From Pseudomonadota bacterium (GTDB lineage: Bacteria > Pseudomonadota > Gammaproteobacteria > Xanthomonadales > Xanthomonadaceae): a stretch of DNA of 64,000 nt. Where the stretch lies: contig JAEWBY010000047.1 of assembly GCA_023390905.1 (NCBI GenBank), positions 1-64,000 of the forward strand. The letters are read 5' to 3'. This document shows, piece by piece, positions 18,859-28,188 of the stretch. A model generated the notes under the pieces. The model saw nothing but the letters and a program-made list of their open reading frames with translations. It was not told the DNA's origin and made no database searches. Both the position numbers and the translations under genes were made by a program. Position 1 is the stretch's first letter. Each line of letters starts with the position of its first letter.

Positions 18859-19527
18859 ATGGCCAGCCACACCCCTCCCGCCAGCCGCCGCCCCCCCTCC
18901 GCCAAACCCGCTTCCGGGCCGGGCCGCCCGAAGGATCTGGGCAAGCGCGCCGCGATTCTCGAAGCCGCCAAGCGTCTGTTCGCCCGGGAAGGATTCGGTG
19001 GCACCTCGATGGATCAGATCGCCGCCGAGGCCGGCGTCTCCAAGCTGACCGTGTACAGCCACTTCGGTGACAAGGAAGCGCTGTTTACCGAAGCCGTGCG
19101 CGCCAAGTGCGAGGAAATGCTGCCGGACGATCTGTTCCAGATCGAACTCAAGGGCCCGCTGCGCCAGCAGCTCAAAGCCATCGCGCAGGCGTTTTTCGCG
19201 TTGATCAGCAGCGAGGAGGCGATCAGCACGCACCGCATGATGCTGGTGCCGGGCAATATCGACGACAACCTCAAGCAGGTGTTCTGGCAGGCCGGCCCGC
19301 AGCGCACGCACGACGCCTTCGCCGCGCTGTTGCAGGCGCGCGTGGATGCCGGTGAGCTGGATATTCCCGATGTCGCCCGCGCCGCCGAGCAGTTCTTCAC
19401 CCTGATCAAGGGCGAGATGCACAGCCAGATGATGTGCGGCCTGTGCGATCGGCCTGGCCGCGGCGACTTGGACAGCCATCTGGACGCCACGGTCGATTTT
19501 TTTCTGCGCGCGTATGGCCGCCGCTGA
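18859..19527 (+). CDS. TetR/AcrR family transcriptional regulator
   Basis: A 222-residue repressor. Residues about 30-75 form the DNA-binding domain (AILEAAKRLFAREGFGGTSM, then IAAEAGVSKLTVYSHFGDKE), preceded by a Pro/Ser-rich basic N-terminal extension of some 25 residues. The C-terminal ligand domain fits the AcrR-type C-terminal family. Its position back-to-back with the RND pump points to local control of that pump. Ligand unknown. Confidence 0.93.
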   Translation: MASHTPPASRRPPSAKPASGPGRPKDLGKRAAILEAAKRLFAREGFGGTSMDQIAAEAGVSKLTVYSHFGDKEALFTEAVRAKCEEMLPDDLFQIELKGPLRQQLKAIAQAFFALISSEEAISTHRMMLVPGNIDDNLKQVFWQAGPQRTHDAFAALLQARVDAGELDIPDVARAAEQFFTLIKGEMHSQMMCGLCDRPGRGDLDSHLDATVDFFLRAYGRR

Positions 19528-19673
19528 GTCGGCCCGCGCCGCGTCCGGCTCCGGAGGTCGCGGTGACTTCCGGCACTGCGCCACCTTGACCGCAGCCGCG
19601 ATCCTTCCCCAGCGCGATTGCACCCGTACCGGTAAAATGTCCGGCCCTGCTTCTCCCGCGCTGGAATGACCCC

Positions 19674-20330
19674 ATGACGATTGATTACTCCCTCGCCCGC
19701 GAAAACATGGTCGAACAGCAGGTGCGTCCCTGGGACGTGCTGGACCTGCGCGTGCTGGACGTGCTGGCCAGACTGCCGCGCGAAGCCTTCGTCCCCGAGG
19801 CCTACCGCGCGCTGGCCTACACGGATCTGGAACTGCCGCTGGGCCACGGGCAGAAGATGATGAAGCCGGTCGTCGAAGGCCGCACGCTGCAGGCGCTGAA
19901 GGTGCAGGCCGATGAGGAGGTGCTCGAGATCGGCACCGGCAGCGGGTATCTGTCGGCCTGTCTGGGTGCGCTGGCACGCGATGTGGTCAGCCTGGAAATC
20001 GAACCCGCGCTGGCCGCAGCCGCGCGCGCGCGCCTGGATGCGACGAACCTGGGCAACAACGTGCGCATCGAAACCGCCGACGCGCTCGCCTGGTCCACCG
20101 ATCGCCGCTTCGATGCAATCTGCGTGACCGGTGCGGTGGAAAGCATTCCGTCGCGCTTCCTGCAATGGCTGCGGCCGAACGGGCGCCTGTTCGTCGTGCG
20201 CGGCCAGTCGCCGGTGATGGAAGCGGTGCTCTACCAGGCCGATGTCAACGGCGGACGCGTGGAATCGTTGTTTGAAACCGACCTCGCTTACCTCACCGGC
20301 GCCGCACCGGCGCCGAAATTCGTCTTCTAA
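19674..20330 (+). CDS. Protein-L-isoaspartate O-methyltransferase family protein
   Basis: A 218-residue SAM-dependent methyltransferase of the Pcm family, which repairs isoaspartyl residues in damaged proteins. Motif I is EVLEIGTGSGYLSACLGAL at about residue 80, with VVSLEIEPALAAAARARL after it; the N-terminal MVEQQVRPWDV... REAFVP block is family-typical. It lies 19 bases upstream of tolC and probably shares its transcript. A TAAAAT -10-like box is found at 19633. Several bacterial Pcm homologues are catalytically uncertain, so no symbol is given. Confidence 0.88.
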   Translation: MTIDYSLARENMVEQQVRPWDVLDLRVLDVLARLPREAFVPEAYRALAYTDLELPLGHGQKMMKPVVEGRTLQALKVQADEEVLEIGTGSGYLSACLGALARDVVSLEIEPALAAAARARLDATNLGNNVRIETADALAWSTDRRFDAICVTGAVESIPSRFLQWLRPNGRLFVVRGQSPVMEAVLYQADVNGGRVESLFETDLAYLTGAAPAPKFVF

Positions 20331-20349
20331 GGATCAACAAGGAAACCGC

Positions 20350-21708
20350 ATGAGCCGTCGCCCCCTCGTACTCGCGCTCACTCTCGCCTTGCCGTTCGGT
20401 GCACACGCTGCCGATCTGCTGCAGACCTATGAACTGGCCCGCACGGGCGACACCCAGCTCTCCATCGCCGAGTCGACCTCGCTGATCGACAAGGAAGGCA
20501 AGGTGCAGGCGCGTGCGGCGCTGTTGCCGCAGCTCAACGGCAGTGTCGGTTACGACCGCACGCATTCCAGCCGTCCCGGCAGCCCCTTCGGTGACGGCAA
20601 GGGCCGCTCGTACGGCGTGACGGTCAGCCAGAGCCTGTTCGACTGGAGCCGGATCGCCAACCTGCGCGCCCAGCAGGCCATCAGCAAGGCCGCCGACTAC
20701 GACGTCGCCGCCGCCAACCAGCAGCTGATCACCCGCACCTCGGCCGCGTACTTCGACGTGCTGATCGGCATCGAATCGCTGGCCGCGGCCGAAACCAACG
20801 AAGCGGCCTCGCGCAAGCAGTTCGACTACGCACAGAAGCGTCTCGATGTCGGCCTGGCGCCGATCACCGACGTGCATGAAGCCCGTGCGCAGTACGACAG
20901 CGCGCGCGCCAACACGATTCTGGCGCGCAACCGGCTCGACGATGCCTACCGCGCCCTGACCGAACTGACCGGCCAGCCGATCAGCAACCTGCAGGGCCTG
21001 CCGGATGATTTCCGTCCGGAACTGCCGGCCGACCAGTCCGCACAGGGCTGGGTCGATCGTGCGCTGGAACAGAATCCGAACCTGAAGGCCGTCGAGTTCC
21101 AGAAGCAGTCGGCCGAATACGGTGTGTCCAGCGCGCGCGCCGGCCACTACCCGACGCTGAGCTTCTCCGGAAACTATGGCAACAGCGCCGACTGGGATTC
21201 GGTCCACGGGCCGTTCTCGCCGGGCATCTCCTCCGAAGCCGAAGGCTACACCTGGGGCATCACGCTGACCGTGCCGTTGTTCAGCGGCGGCGCCACGCAG
21301 TCGCGCGTGCGCCAGGCGCTGTCGCAGCGCGACATCGCCGATGAATCGCTGGAGCAGACGCGCCGCGCGTTGATCCGCAACACCAGCAACGCCTATCAGG
21401 CGCTGGTCGCCGGCGTGAGCGAAGTGGAGGCCCGGCGCCTGGCCGTCGTGTCCGCGCAGAGTGCGTATGACGCCTCCAACGTCGGTCTGGAAGTCGGCAC
21501 GCGCACCGTGCTCGACGTGCTGCAGAACCAGCGCACGCTGTTCGCCGCGCAGGTGGAGTACGCGCAGGCCAAGTACAACTTCCTGCAGAACCGCCTGCTG
21601 CTGGAGCAGGCCGCCGGCACGCTCGACATCAACGACGTGCAGGACATCAACCGCCTGCTCACCGTCGCGGCCGAGGCACGCCTGGCGCCGTCCAGCACGC
21701 AGAACTGA
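20350..21708 (+). CDS. tolC: TolC family outer-membrane channel protein
   Basis: A 452-residue outer-membrane efflux protein with a signal peptide cleaved after ...PFGAHA (residue 20). Two repeated OEP halves are visible, each with long coiled-coil helices (LRAQQAISKAADYDVAAANQ; QRDIADESLEQTRRALIRNT) and aromatic strands such as YTWGITLTVPLFSGGATQSR. It should form the trimeric channel used by tripartite pumps and type I secretion, including probably the RND pump nearby and the MFS/HlyD pair at 57-60 kb. A strong terminator follows at 21732. Confidence 0.95.
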   Translation: MSRRPLVLALTLALPFGAHAADLLQTYELARTGDTQLSIAESTSLIDKEGKVQARAALLPQLNGSVGYDRTHSSRPGSPFGDGKGRSYGVTVSQSLFDWSRIANLRAQQAISKAADYDVAAANQQLITRTSAAYFDVLIGIESLAAAETNEAASRKQFDYAQKRLDVGLAPITDVHEARAQYDSARANTILARNRLDDAYRALTELTGQPISNLQGLPDDFRPELPADQSAQGWVDRALEQNPNLKAVEFQKQSAEYGVSSARAGHYPTLSFSGNYGNSADWDSVHGPFSPGISSEAEGYTWGITLTVPLFSGGATQSRVRQALSQRDIADESLEQTRRALIRNTSNAYQALVAGVSEVEARRLAVVSAQSAYDASNVGLEVGTRTVLDVLQNQRTLFAAQVEYAQAKYNFLQNRLLLEQAAGTLDINDVQDINRLLTVAAEARLAPSSTQN

Positions 21709-21731
21709 GCACGCTTTGATTGCGTCATCCA

Positions 21732-21761
21732 ACGGCGGGCACGGCCCGCCGTTTTTTTTTT
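21732..21761 (+). terminator. Rho-independent terminator of pcm-tolC
   Basis: A nine-base-pair stem (ACGGCGGGC with GCCCGCCGT) around the loop ACG is followed by ten T. It lies 24 bases after the tolC stop and ends eight bases before the convergent CoA-transferase gene; the T-run is present only in the rightward direction. Confidence 0.93.
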
Positions 21762-21769
21762 CATGAAAG

Positions 21770-23002
21770 CTAGGCGATCACCGAGTCCAGACGAAGCGCC
21801 TCGATGAGCGCCTCGTCGAAGCCGAACTCCCGCAGCACCTCGTCGGTATGTTCGCCCAGTTGAGGCGGCGGGCGCTGGTACTGCACCGGGGTCGCCGACA
21901 GGCGCAGCGGGCTGGCGACCATCGGCAATGCGTCGGCATGCGCGTGCGGCATCTCGATCTTCATCCCTCGCGCACGCACCTGCGGATCGGCGAACACCGC
22001 GGCGACATCGTTCACCGCACTGCACGGGATTCCGGCGCCTTCGAGTTGCGCGAGCCATGAGCGGCGGTCGCGCATGCGCATGCAATCGGCGATCAGTTCG
22101 ATCAGCACGTGGCGATTGCGCACGCGCGAAGCATTGCGCATGAAGCGCGCGTCACTCGCCCACTCGGCATGCCCGGCCAACTGGCAGAAGCGCGCGAACT
22201 GCGCATCGTTGCCGATCGCGAGAATCAGCGGCTCATCGGCGGTATCGAACACCTGGTACGGCACGATGCTGGGATGGCCATTGCCCATGCGCCGCGGCAC
22301 TTCGCCGCCGATGAGGTACTGGCTGGCGACATTGGCGAGCATCGCGACCTGCGAATCCAGCAGCGCCATGTCGATGACCTGGCCTTCGCCGGTCGCATCC
22401 CGATGGCGCAACGCCGCGAGGATGGCCACGCTGGCATTCACGCCGGTGAACAGATCGGCCACCGCCACGCCGACTTTCTGCGGCCCCGCGCCGGGCATTC
22501 CGTCGCGCTCGCCGGTGATGCTCATCAGGCCACCGAGCCCCTGCACCGCGAAATCGTATCCGGCGCGCCGGGCATACGGACCATCCTGACCGTAACCGGT
22601 GATCGAGCAATAGATCAGGCGCGGATGGTCCGCACGCAGGCTCGCCGCGTTCAGACCATGACGCGTCATGTCGCCGACCTTGAAGTTCTCCACCAGCACG
22701 TCGCATTGCCGTGCGAGGCGACGAATCAGCGCCTGTCCCTGCGGATGCGCCAGATCCACGGCCACCGATCGCTTGTTGCGGTTGGCGCACACGAAGTACG
22801 ACGATTCGCCGGTTTCGGCGCCGGCATGATCGCGCACGAAGGGCGGCCCCCAGCCGCGCGTGTCATCGCCGGTGCCCGGTCGCTCGATCTTGATCACGTC
22901 CGCACCCAGATCGGCCAGCATCTGCGTGCACCAGGGCCCGGCCAGCACGCGCGAGAGATCCAGCACGCGCACGCCCGCCAATGCCGCCGGCGTCGCGCTC
23001 AC
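21770..23002 (-). CDS. CaiB/BaiF family (class III) CoA-transferase
   Basis: A 410-residue enzyme that transfers CoA between carboxylic acids. Family features include the N-terminal LAGVRVLDLSRVLAGPWCTQ, ADLGADVIKIERPGTGDDTR, ANRNKRSVAVDL, the active-site aspartate region RRAGYDFAVQGLGG, and HPSIVPYQVF. The acyl substrate is not deducible. The start is GTG 23002, overlapping the waaA stop (GTGA), so it is co-translated with the Kdo transferase although no metabolic link is obvious. A longer open frame upstream merely overlaps waaA. Confidence 0.9.
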   Translation of the reverse strand: MSATPAALAGVRVLDLSRVLAGPWCTQMLADLGADVIKIERPGTGDDTRGWGPPFVRDHAGAETGESSYFVCANRNKRSVAVDLAHPQGQALIRRLARQCDVLVENFKVGDMTRHGLNAASLRADHPRLIYCSITGYGQDGPYARRAGYDFAVQGLGGLMSITGERDGMPGAGPQKVGVAVADLFTGVNASVAILAALRHRDATGEGQVIDMALLDSQVAMLANVASQYLIGGEVPRRMGNGHPSIVPYQVFDTADEPLILAIGNDAQFARFCQLAGHAEWASDARFMRNASRVRNRHVLIELIADCMRMRDRRSWLAQLEGAGIPCSAVNDVAAVFADPQVRARGMKIEMPHAHADALPMVASPLRLSATPVQYQRPPPQLGEHTDEVLREFGFDEALIEALRLDSVIA

Positions 23003-24297
23003 GTCGGCGCCTTCGGCAGATCCGGCGCGATCATCTGCAAGGTGCGGCCCAGCGCGCCGCGGCCGTGTTCGACCAGCGCCAGGCCGTGCCGCGCCATCCG
23101 CGCGCGTGTCTCGGGCGCATCCAGCAACCGCGCCAGCGCGGCGGCGACGCCTTCGGCATCGGCTGCGATTTCCAGCGCGCCGGCTTCCTTCAGCCGTTTG
23201 GAAATTTCGGCGAAGTTGTGCAGATGCTTGCCCGTCACCACCGGCGTGCCGACCGCCGCGGGCTCGAGCAGATTGTGGCCGCCGATCGGTTGCAGGCTGC
23301 CGCCGACGAAGGCCACGTCCGCGCATGCATAGAACGCCGACAGTTCGCCGAGGGTGTCGAGGACGAAGACCTGCGTATCGGCGTGCGGCCACTGCCCGGC
23401 CTGTCGCGTCGCCACCCGGAAACCGCTCTGTTCGGCCAGTTCGCGCACGCGCGGAAAGCGTTCGGGGTGGCGTGGCGCCCACAGCAGCAGCAGGTCCGGC
23501 CACTGCTCGCGCAACTGGCGATGAATGGCGATGACCGCCGCTTCCTCGTCCTCGTGCGTGCTGGCGGCGATCCACACCGGGCGTTCACCGGTATGCATCC
23601 GGAACCGCGCGCGAAAGGCATCCAGCCCGTCTGGCGTGCGCATGTCGAACTTGAGGTTGCCGATGTCGAGCACCTGTTCCGGCGCAGCGCCCAGCACGGT
23701 GAAGCGGCGCGCGTCCGCAGCCGACTGCGCGGCGATCCGCCGCAACGTGCGCAGCGTGCGTGCGATCAGCGGACGCAGGACGCTGTAACCGCGCAGTGAT
23801 CGCGCCGACAGCCGTGCGTTGAGGATGTAGGTGGGGATGCGTCGATCATGGCAGCCGAACAGCAGGTTGGGCCACAGTTCGGTTTCCATCACCAGCGCGA
23901 TCGCGGGCCGGTAGGTATCCAGGAACCGACCCACCGCGCCCGGCAGGTCATACGGCGCGTAGACATGCTCGATGCCTTCGCCCCACAGTGCGGTGACGCG
24001 CGCCGATCCGGTCGGCGTGATCGTGGTGATCACCCAGCGCAGATCCGGCCGCTCGCGACGCAGGGCATCGATGACCGGGGCGGCGGCGTTGACCTCGCCC
24101 ACCGACACCGCATGCAGCCAGACATCGACCGGCCCCGGCGCGCGCGGATAACTGCCGTAGCGTTCATTCCAGCGCAGGAAATATTCGCTGAAACGGAAGC
24201 CGCGCCAGATCAGGTGATAGACCGTGATCGGCGTCAACAGGTAGAGCACGGCCGAATACAGGCCACGCAACAGACGCTCGGTCAGGTCCTTCCGCAT
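22999..24297 (-). CDS. waaA: 3-deoxy-D-manno-octulosonic acid (Kdo) transferase
   Basis: WaaA adds Kdo to lipid IVA at the cytoplasmic face of the inner membrane, the first core step of LPS. The 432-residue GT30 enzyme has an N-terminal membrane anchor (about residues 12-30), the catalytic glutamate Glu68 in LHAVSVGEVNAAAP, ITPTGSARV, VMETELWPNLL and, in the C-terminal GT-B half, FVGGSLQPIGGHNLLEPAA. I start at ATG 24297; an in-frame ATG at 24369 would add 24 residues not seen in the family, and a good promoter abuts 24297. Confidence 0.95.
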   Translation of the reverse strand: MRKDLTERLLRGLYSAVLYLLTPITVYHLIWRGFRFSEYFLRWNERYGSYPRAPGPVDVWLHAVSVGEVNAAAPVIDALRRERPDLRWVITTITPTGSARVTALWGEGIEHVYAPYDLPGAVGRFLDTYRPAIALVMETELWPNLLFGCHDRRIPTYILNARLSARSLRGYSVLRPLIARTLRTLRRIAAQSAADARRFTVLGAAPEQVLDIGNLKFDMRTPDGLDAFRARFRMHTGERPVWIAASTHEDEEAAVIAIHRQLREQWPDLLLLWAPRHPERFPRVRELAEQSGFRVATRQAGQWPHADTQVFVLDTLGELSAFYACADVAFVGGSLQPIGGHNLLEPAAVGTPVVTGKHLHNFAEISKRLKEAGALEIAADAEGVAAALARLLDAPETRARMARHGLALVEHGRGALGRTLQMIAPDLPKAPT

Positions 24298-24303
24298 CGG
24301 GAA

Positions 24304-24332
24304 AGCATAGGCAGGACGCAGGGATGTGTCAT
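24304..24332 (-). promoter_or_regulatory. Putative leaderless promoter of waaA
   Basis: On the minus strand ATGACA (24332-24327) and TATGCT (24309-24304) are 17 bases apart, and only six bases separate the -10 from the ATG at 24297. Initiation would coincide with the start codon, so the mRNA would have no 5' leader; no Shine-Dalgarno is present, which agrees. Inference. Confidence 0.5.
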
Positions 24333-24426
24333 CCACGGCGTGCATCCGCCGCTGGCTGTCGGTGTTCACCGCTGTTGCGCGGAGCGCGCGCTACCGTGGC
24401 GGAGAGCACCGACCTAGAATTGGCGC

Positions 24427-25341
24427 ATGGCCGAACCCGCACTTCCCCCGCGTCCTCCGTTTTCGCCCCGGCTGTGGACGCAATGGCTGGGCGTGGCCGT
24501 GATGATGCTGGCGGCGCGCTTGCCATGGCCGTTGCAACGCTGGATCGGTCGCGGCATTGGCGCGCTCGCGCCGCATCTGGCGCGCTCGCGACGACGTGCG
24601 GCCGAAGTGAACCTGGCGTTGTGCTTTCCCGCGATGCCGGCGCACGAGCGCCAGCGCCTGCTGGATGACAGCTTCACCGCGCTCGGTATCGGCCTGTTTG
24701 AATTCGCGCGCGCCTGGTGGGGATCGATCGAGCCGATGCGCCGCGATGTACGCATCGAGGGGCTTGAGCACCTGCAGGCGTTGCAGGCGCAGGGACGCGG
24801 CGTGCTGCTGGTGTCCGGCCATTTCATGACGCTGGAGATGTGCGGCCGCCTGATGTGCGATCACGTGCCACTGGCCGGCATGTATCGCCGTCATCGCAAT
24901 CCGGTGTTCGAATGGGCGGTCAAGCGTGGCCGCCTGCGCTACGCGCAGCACATGTTCACCAACGAGGAAATCCGCGGCGCGGTGCGCCACCTCAAGCAGG
25001 GCGGATTCCTCTGGTATGCGCCGGATCAGGACATGCGGGGCAAGGACACCGTATTCGCGCCGTTCTTCGGCGTGCCGGCCGCCACCATCACCGCCACGCA
25101 CCAGCTCGCGCGCCTGACCGGCTGCGCGGTGGTGCCGTTCTTCCATCGCCGCGAAGGCGGGCGTTATGTCCTGCGCGTGGCGCCACCGCTCGAGGATTTC
25201 CCGAGCCAGGATGCGGTCGCCGACAGCGCGCGCGTCAACGCGCAGATCGAGGCGATGGTGCGCGAAGCCCCCGATCAATATCTGTGGATCCACCGCCGCT
25301 TCAAGCGACAGCCCGGAGGCCGCAGCAAGTTCTACGACTGA
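24427..25341 (+). CDS. Lipid A biosynthesis lauroyl (LpxL/HtrB-type) acyltransferase
   Basis: A 304-residue inner-membrane enzyme that adds a secondary acyl chain to Kdo2-lipid IVA. An N-terminal hydrophobic segment (about residues 18-36) is followed by the acyltransferase motif VSGHFMTLEMCG near residue 136 (HX4E form), then YRRHRNPVFEW and FLWYAPDQDMR. LpxL, LpxM and LpxP cannot be told apart here. TAGAAT lies six bases before the ATG, again suggesting a leaderless start. It overlaps the convergent O-antigen ligase gene by ten bases at the 3' end. Confidence 0.92.
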   Translation: MAEPALPPRPPFSPRLWTQWLGVAVMMLAARLPWPLQRWIGRGIGALAPHLARSRRRAAEVNLALCFPAMPAHERQRLLDDSFTALGIGLFEFARAWWGSIEPMRRDVRIEGLEHLQALQAQGRGVLLVSGHFMTLEMCGRLMCDHVPLAGMYRRHRNPVFEWAVKRGRLRYAQHMFTNEEIRGAVRHLKQGGFLWYAPDQDMRGKDTVFAPFFGVPAATITATHQLARLTGCAVVPFFHRREGGRYVLRVAPPLEDFPSQDAVADSARVNAQIEAMVREAPDQYLWIHRRFKRQPGGRSKFYD

Positions 25342-26687
25342 GCGGTGTCCGCTCGGTTCACTGGCGCGGACGGCTCGTCGTGCGCGAGCAGGCTGCCGGT
25401 GTAGAACGCGGCCAGCATCAGCGTGAGGCCGCCCCAGAACGTGGAATAGAACGCCAGATGGGTGTTGAACGGGAACACCGTCACCGCCAGCGCGACCATC
25501 GCCGGACGCGCGCGTTCCTTGGCTTCGGGCGAGGCATAGCGCCAGGCGCGCCAGGCCAGCGCCGCGCCGGCAAGCCACAGCAGCAGGCCGATGATGCCGG
25601 TTTCGCTGAGCACTTCCAGCACGATCTGGTGCGCATGCAGCGCCGGCCCCTTGCCCCATGCCGGCTTGCCGCCGTGCAGCGGATCGCAGGACGGGAATGC
25701 CTTGCGGAATCCGCGTGCGCCGACGCCATTGATCGGGTCGCGCTCGATCATGCACCACGCCGCGCCCCAGATCTGCGCGCGCCCGGACAGCGCCGTGTCC
25801 ACGCCATCCTGATCCACCGCCAGCGCGTGCGCGGTACGTTCCAGCCGCTCGCGCAACTGGGTCGAGGTCAGGCCGAGCACGGTCAGGGCGATCGCGCCGA
25901 ACGCGAACACGGTCAACAAGCGCTTCCACCCCAGCAGGGACCAGCCGGAGAACAGCAGTACCAGGGTGAAGGTGATCCAGGCCGCGCGCGCGCCGGCCAG
26001 CAGGATGACGATGCCCACCGCGGCGGCGGCCACCACCCAGCCGATGATGCCGAACCGCCGGCCGGCCGCGAACATCAGGAACGGCGACATGCTCGCCAGC
26101 ACGACGCCGAGCTTGAGATTGCAGGGACCCAGAAAGCCACTGAGCCGATCCAGCACCGCGATGTCCTCGGCGGTGCACATTGCATGGCCGCTGGTGAGCT
26201 GCTTGAGTTGATCCAGTCCCCAGAACAGCGGGCTGGTGCCGAACACCGCCTGCAACAACGCGTCGATCGTCCAGATGCCGACGATGATCGCCAATCCGCC
26301 CAGCGTGATGCGGCGCCCGCGCGCCGTGGCCACCGCCGCGGCGACCAGCCAAAGGAACGGCAGGTAGAGCACGCTGCCCAGCGCTTCACGCAGCGCGCGC
26401 GAGGGATCGACCGAATCGATGATCGAGATCAGCTGCGGGAACCAGTAGGCGAAGAACATCACCGAGGTCAGCGCCCACGCAGGACCGGTCAGGATGCGCG
26501 AACCACCGCGGAACCGGGTGAACAGCAGATACAGCACGACCGTGATGGCGCCCAGCGCCGCCACGCCTCCGGCGATACCGACCGCCGGCCACAACGCGAC
26601 GAACGCCAGCACCCACGCGGGCGCCCAGCGCCAACCTCGGGCGGAGTCGTCGGTGGAATGCCGCGAAGGCATGGCGTGGTCAGTCAT
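25332..26687 (-). CDS. O-antigen ligase family membrane protein
   Basis: A 451-residue polytopic protein with about ten to twelve membrane helices and a large periplasmic loop near residues 290-350 (GARGFRKAFPSCDPLHGG... LHAHQIVLEVLSETG), the pattern of WaaL/Wzy ligases that join polysaccharide to lipid A-core. The HAHQIVLEVLSETGIIG block is typical. ATG 26687 overlaps the glycosyltransferase stop by eight bases; a TTG six bases earlier is less likely. WaaL versus a polymerase cannot be resolved, so no symbol is given. Confidence 0.85.
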   Translation of the reverse strand: MTDHAMPSRHSTDDSARGWRWAPAWVLAFVALWPAVGIAGGVAALGAITVVLYLLFTRFRGGSRILTGPAWALTSVMFFAYWFPQLISIIDSVDPSRALREALGSVLYLPFLWLVAAAVATARGRRITLGGLAIIVGIWTIDALLQAVFGTSPLFWGLDQLKQLTSGHAMCTAEDIAVLDRLSGFLGPCNLKLGVVLASMSPFLMFAAGRRFGIIGWVVAAAAVGIVILLAGARAAWITFTLVLLFSGWSLLGWKRLLTVFAFGAIALTVLGLTSTQLRERLERTAHALAVDQDGVDTALSGRAQIWGAAWCMIERDPINGVGARGFRKAFPSCDPLHGGKPAWGKGPALHAHQIVLEVLSETGIIGLLLWLAGAALAWRAWRYASPEAKERARPAMVALAVTVFPFNTHLAFYSTFWGGLTLMLAAFYTGSLLAHDEPSAPVNRADTAQS

Positions 26688-27801
26688 GGGCAAGTTCCCG
26701 ATACGTGGACAACGTGGCTTCCTGCATCGCGCGCAGCGTGTAGATCGCCGGCATCTCAGTCAATGGCGACGGCCGATCGCCCAGCAGCGACTGCACGGTG
26801 GACAGCAGCGCGGCTTCATCGAAGCACGGCACCGCGCCGCGCGGTTGCAGTTCGGCCAGCAGTTCGCCGACACCGCCATGCGCCCAGCCCGCGACGGGCC
26901 GGCCGACCGACAGTGCTTCGATCACGGTGCGGCCGAAGGCCTCCGGCTTGTCTGAAAGCTGCAGCACCAGATCCGAGGCGGCGTAGGCGTCGGCGATGCG
27001 CGAGGTCGGCGGCGTCATCACCAGTGCATCGGCAACGCCGGCGTTCCGTGCCTGCGATTCGAGATCAGCGATGTACGACTCGCGGCCCGGCTCGCGCGCG
27101 CCGGGCATCCACACGCGCGCATCGACGTTGTCGCGATGCAGATCACGCAGCAGGTGCAGCGCATGCACGTGCCCCTTCAGGCGCGTACCGCGTCCCGGCA
27201 GCAACAGCAGCGGCCCTCCGCCCGCCAGCGCCGGATGTTCGGCGGCGCAGCGCGCGCGCGCGGCGGCGTCAGGATGCGGTCTGCGTGGAAACTGCGCCGG
27301 TTCGATGCCACGCGGGATGACCCGCAATCGCGTCGCATCGGTGCGCGGATAATGCGACACCACGTAGTCGCGCACCGTCTGCGACACGCAGATCACGCGT
27401 TCGCCACGCGTCATGATCGCGCTGTAGCGACCGGGCGAATTGAGCCCGTGCACGGTGGTGACAAAACGCGGTCGTCGCGCCGCGGGCATGCCGCGCAGTG
27501 CCTTCCATCCCAGCCACGCCGGCAACCGCGAACGCGCGTGCACGATGTCGACGGCTTCGCGCCGGAACAGATCGCGCAACGCGGGAATGTGGCGCAGCGT
27601 CAGCAGCGATTTGCGCCCGATGTCGAGGCTGACGTGTTCGGCGCCCGAGGCCAGCAGCGCCGGCACCAGGCGACCGCCCGCCGACACGACGATCGCGCGA
27701 TGCCCGGCAGCCACCAGCGCGACGGCGATTTCCAGCGTGGATCGCTCAACCCCGCCGGATTCAAGCGCCGGCAGCAGTTGGACGACGGTCAGACGGGGCA
27801 C
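26680..27801 (-). CDS. Family 4 glycosyltransferase
   Basis: A 373-residue GT-B enzyme: the N-terminal LPALESGGVERSTLEIAVAL and the C-terminal donor-binding region SDLVLQLSDKPEAFGRTVIEALSVGRPV with the GT4-type EX7E-like motif. It begins with GTG 27801, 15 bases after the zinc-finger gene, and overlaps the ligase gene, so the three form one leftward operon. It probably adds a sugar to the LPS core; the sugar and acceptor cannot be predicted. Confidence 0.9.
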   Translation of the reverse strand: MPRLTVVQLLPALESGGVERSTLEIAVALVAAGHRAIVVSAGGRLVPALLASGAEHVSLDIGRKSLLTLRHIPALRDLFRREAVDIVHARSRLPAWLGWKALRGMPAARRPRFVTTVHGLNSPGRYSAIMTRGERVICVSQTVRDYVVSHYPRTDATRLRVIPRGIEPAQFPRRPHPDAAARARCAAEHPALAGGGPLLLLPGRGTRLKGHVHALHLLRDLHRDNVDARVWMPGAREPGRESYIADLESQARNAGVADALVMTPPTSRIADAYAASDLVLQLSDKPEAFGRTVIEALSVGRPVAGWAHGGVGELLAELQPRGAVPCFDEAALLSTVQSLLGDRPSPLTEMPAIYTLRAMQEATLSTYRELAHD

Positions 27802-27816
27802 GGCTGCCCGCGAAGA

Positions 27817-28014
27817 TCAGTCCGCGAGGACGAAATGCGAGCCGCAATACGGGCACTGCACTTCGCCGCCCGGGGCGTCCTGGATCGGCAGGTACACGCG
27901 CGGATGCGAATTCCACAACGCCATCGACGGCAGCGGGCAGCTCAACGGCAGGTCGGCCCGATGCACGGTGTAGCGCTTTTCGGCGTTGGCGGGCGCGGCG
28001 GCGGTCTGGCTCAT
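27817..28014 (-). CDS. Small CHCC-type zinc-finger domain protein
   Basis: A 65-residue protein matching the zf-CHCC family (related to the mitochondrial complex I NDUFS6 domain). Likely zinc ligands are the cysteine in PLSCPLP, the histidine in NSHPRVYLP and the pair in CPYCG near the C-terminus. In-frame codons upstream of ATG 28014 would give a poor N-terminus. Function is unknown; it heads the glycosyltransferase-ligase operon. Confidence 0.88.
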   Translation of the reverse strand: MSQTAAAPANAEKRYTVHRADLPLSCPLPSMALWNSHPRVYLPIQDAPGGEVQCPYCGSHFVLAD

Positions 28015-28110
28015 GGCGGCGGAGCAATCGGGAAACAGGGGCGCCAGTCTACCACCTGCCCTGTCCGGCCTTGCGGGCGGAATGGCGCGCACCGTCGCCG
28101 GTGCCGGCGC

Positions 28111-28140
28111 AAAAAAAAACGCCGCCCGATAAGGGCGGCG
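28111..28140 (-). terminator. Rho-independent terminator of the yceI gene
   Basis: On the minus strand CGCCGCCC and GGGCGGCG form an eight-base-pair stem with a five-base loop, followed by nine T. It lies 48 bases beyond the yceI stop and insulates it from the zinc-finger operon. Confidence 0.93.
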
Positions 28141-28188
28141 CGGGGAATGCGGAGCGTCTGGGGGGAGGGGAGCTCCGCAGTGCCGGAC

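Noticed and set aside
21770..23575. A single 601-residue protein including the CoA-transferase
   Set aside because: The first 190 codons overlap waaA in another frame and show no family similarity; the GTG at 23002 gives the normal protein.
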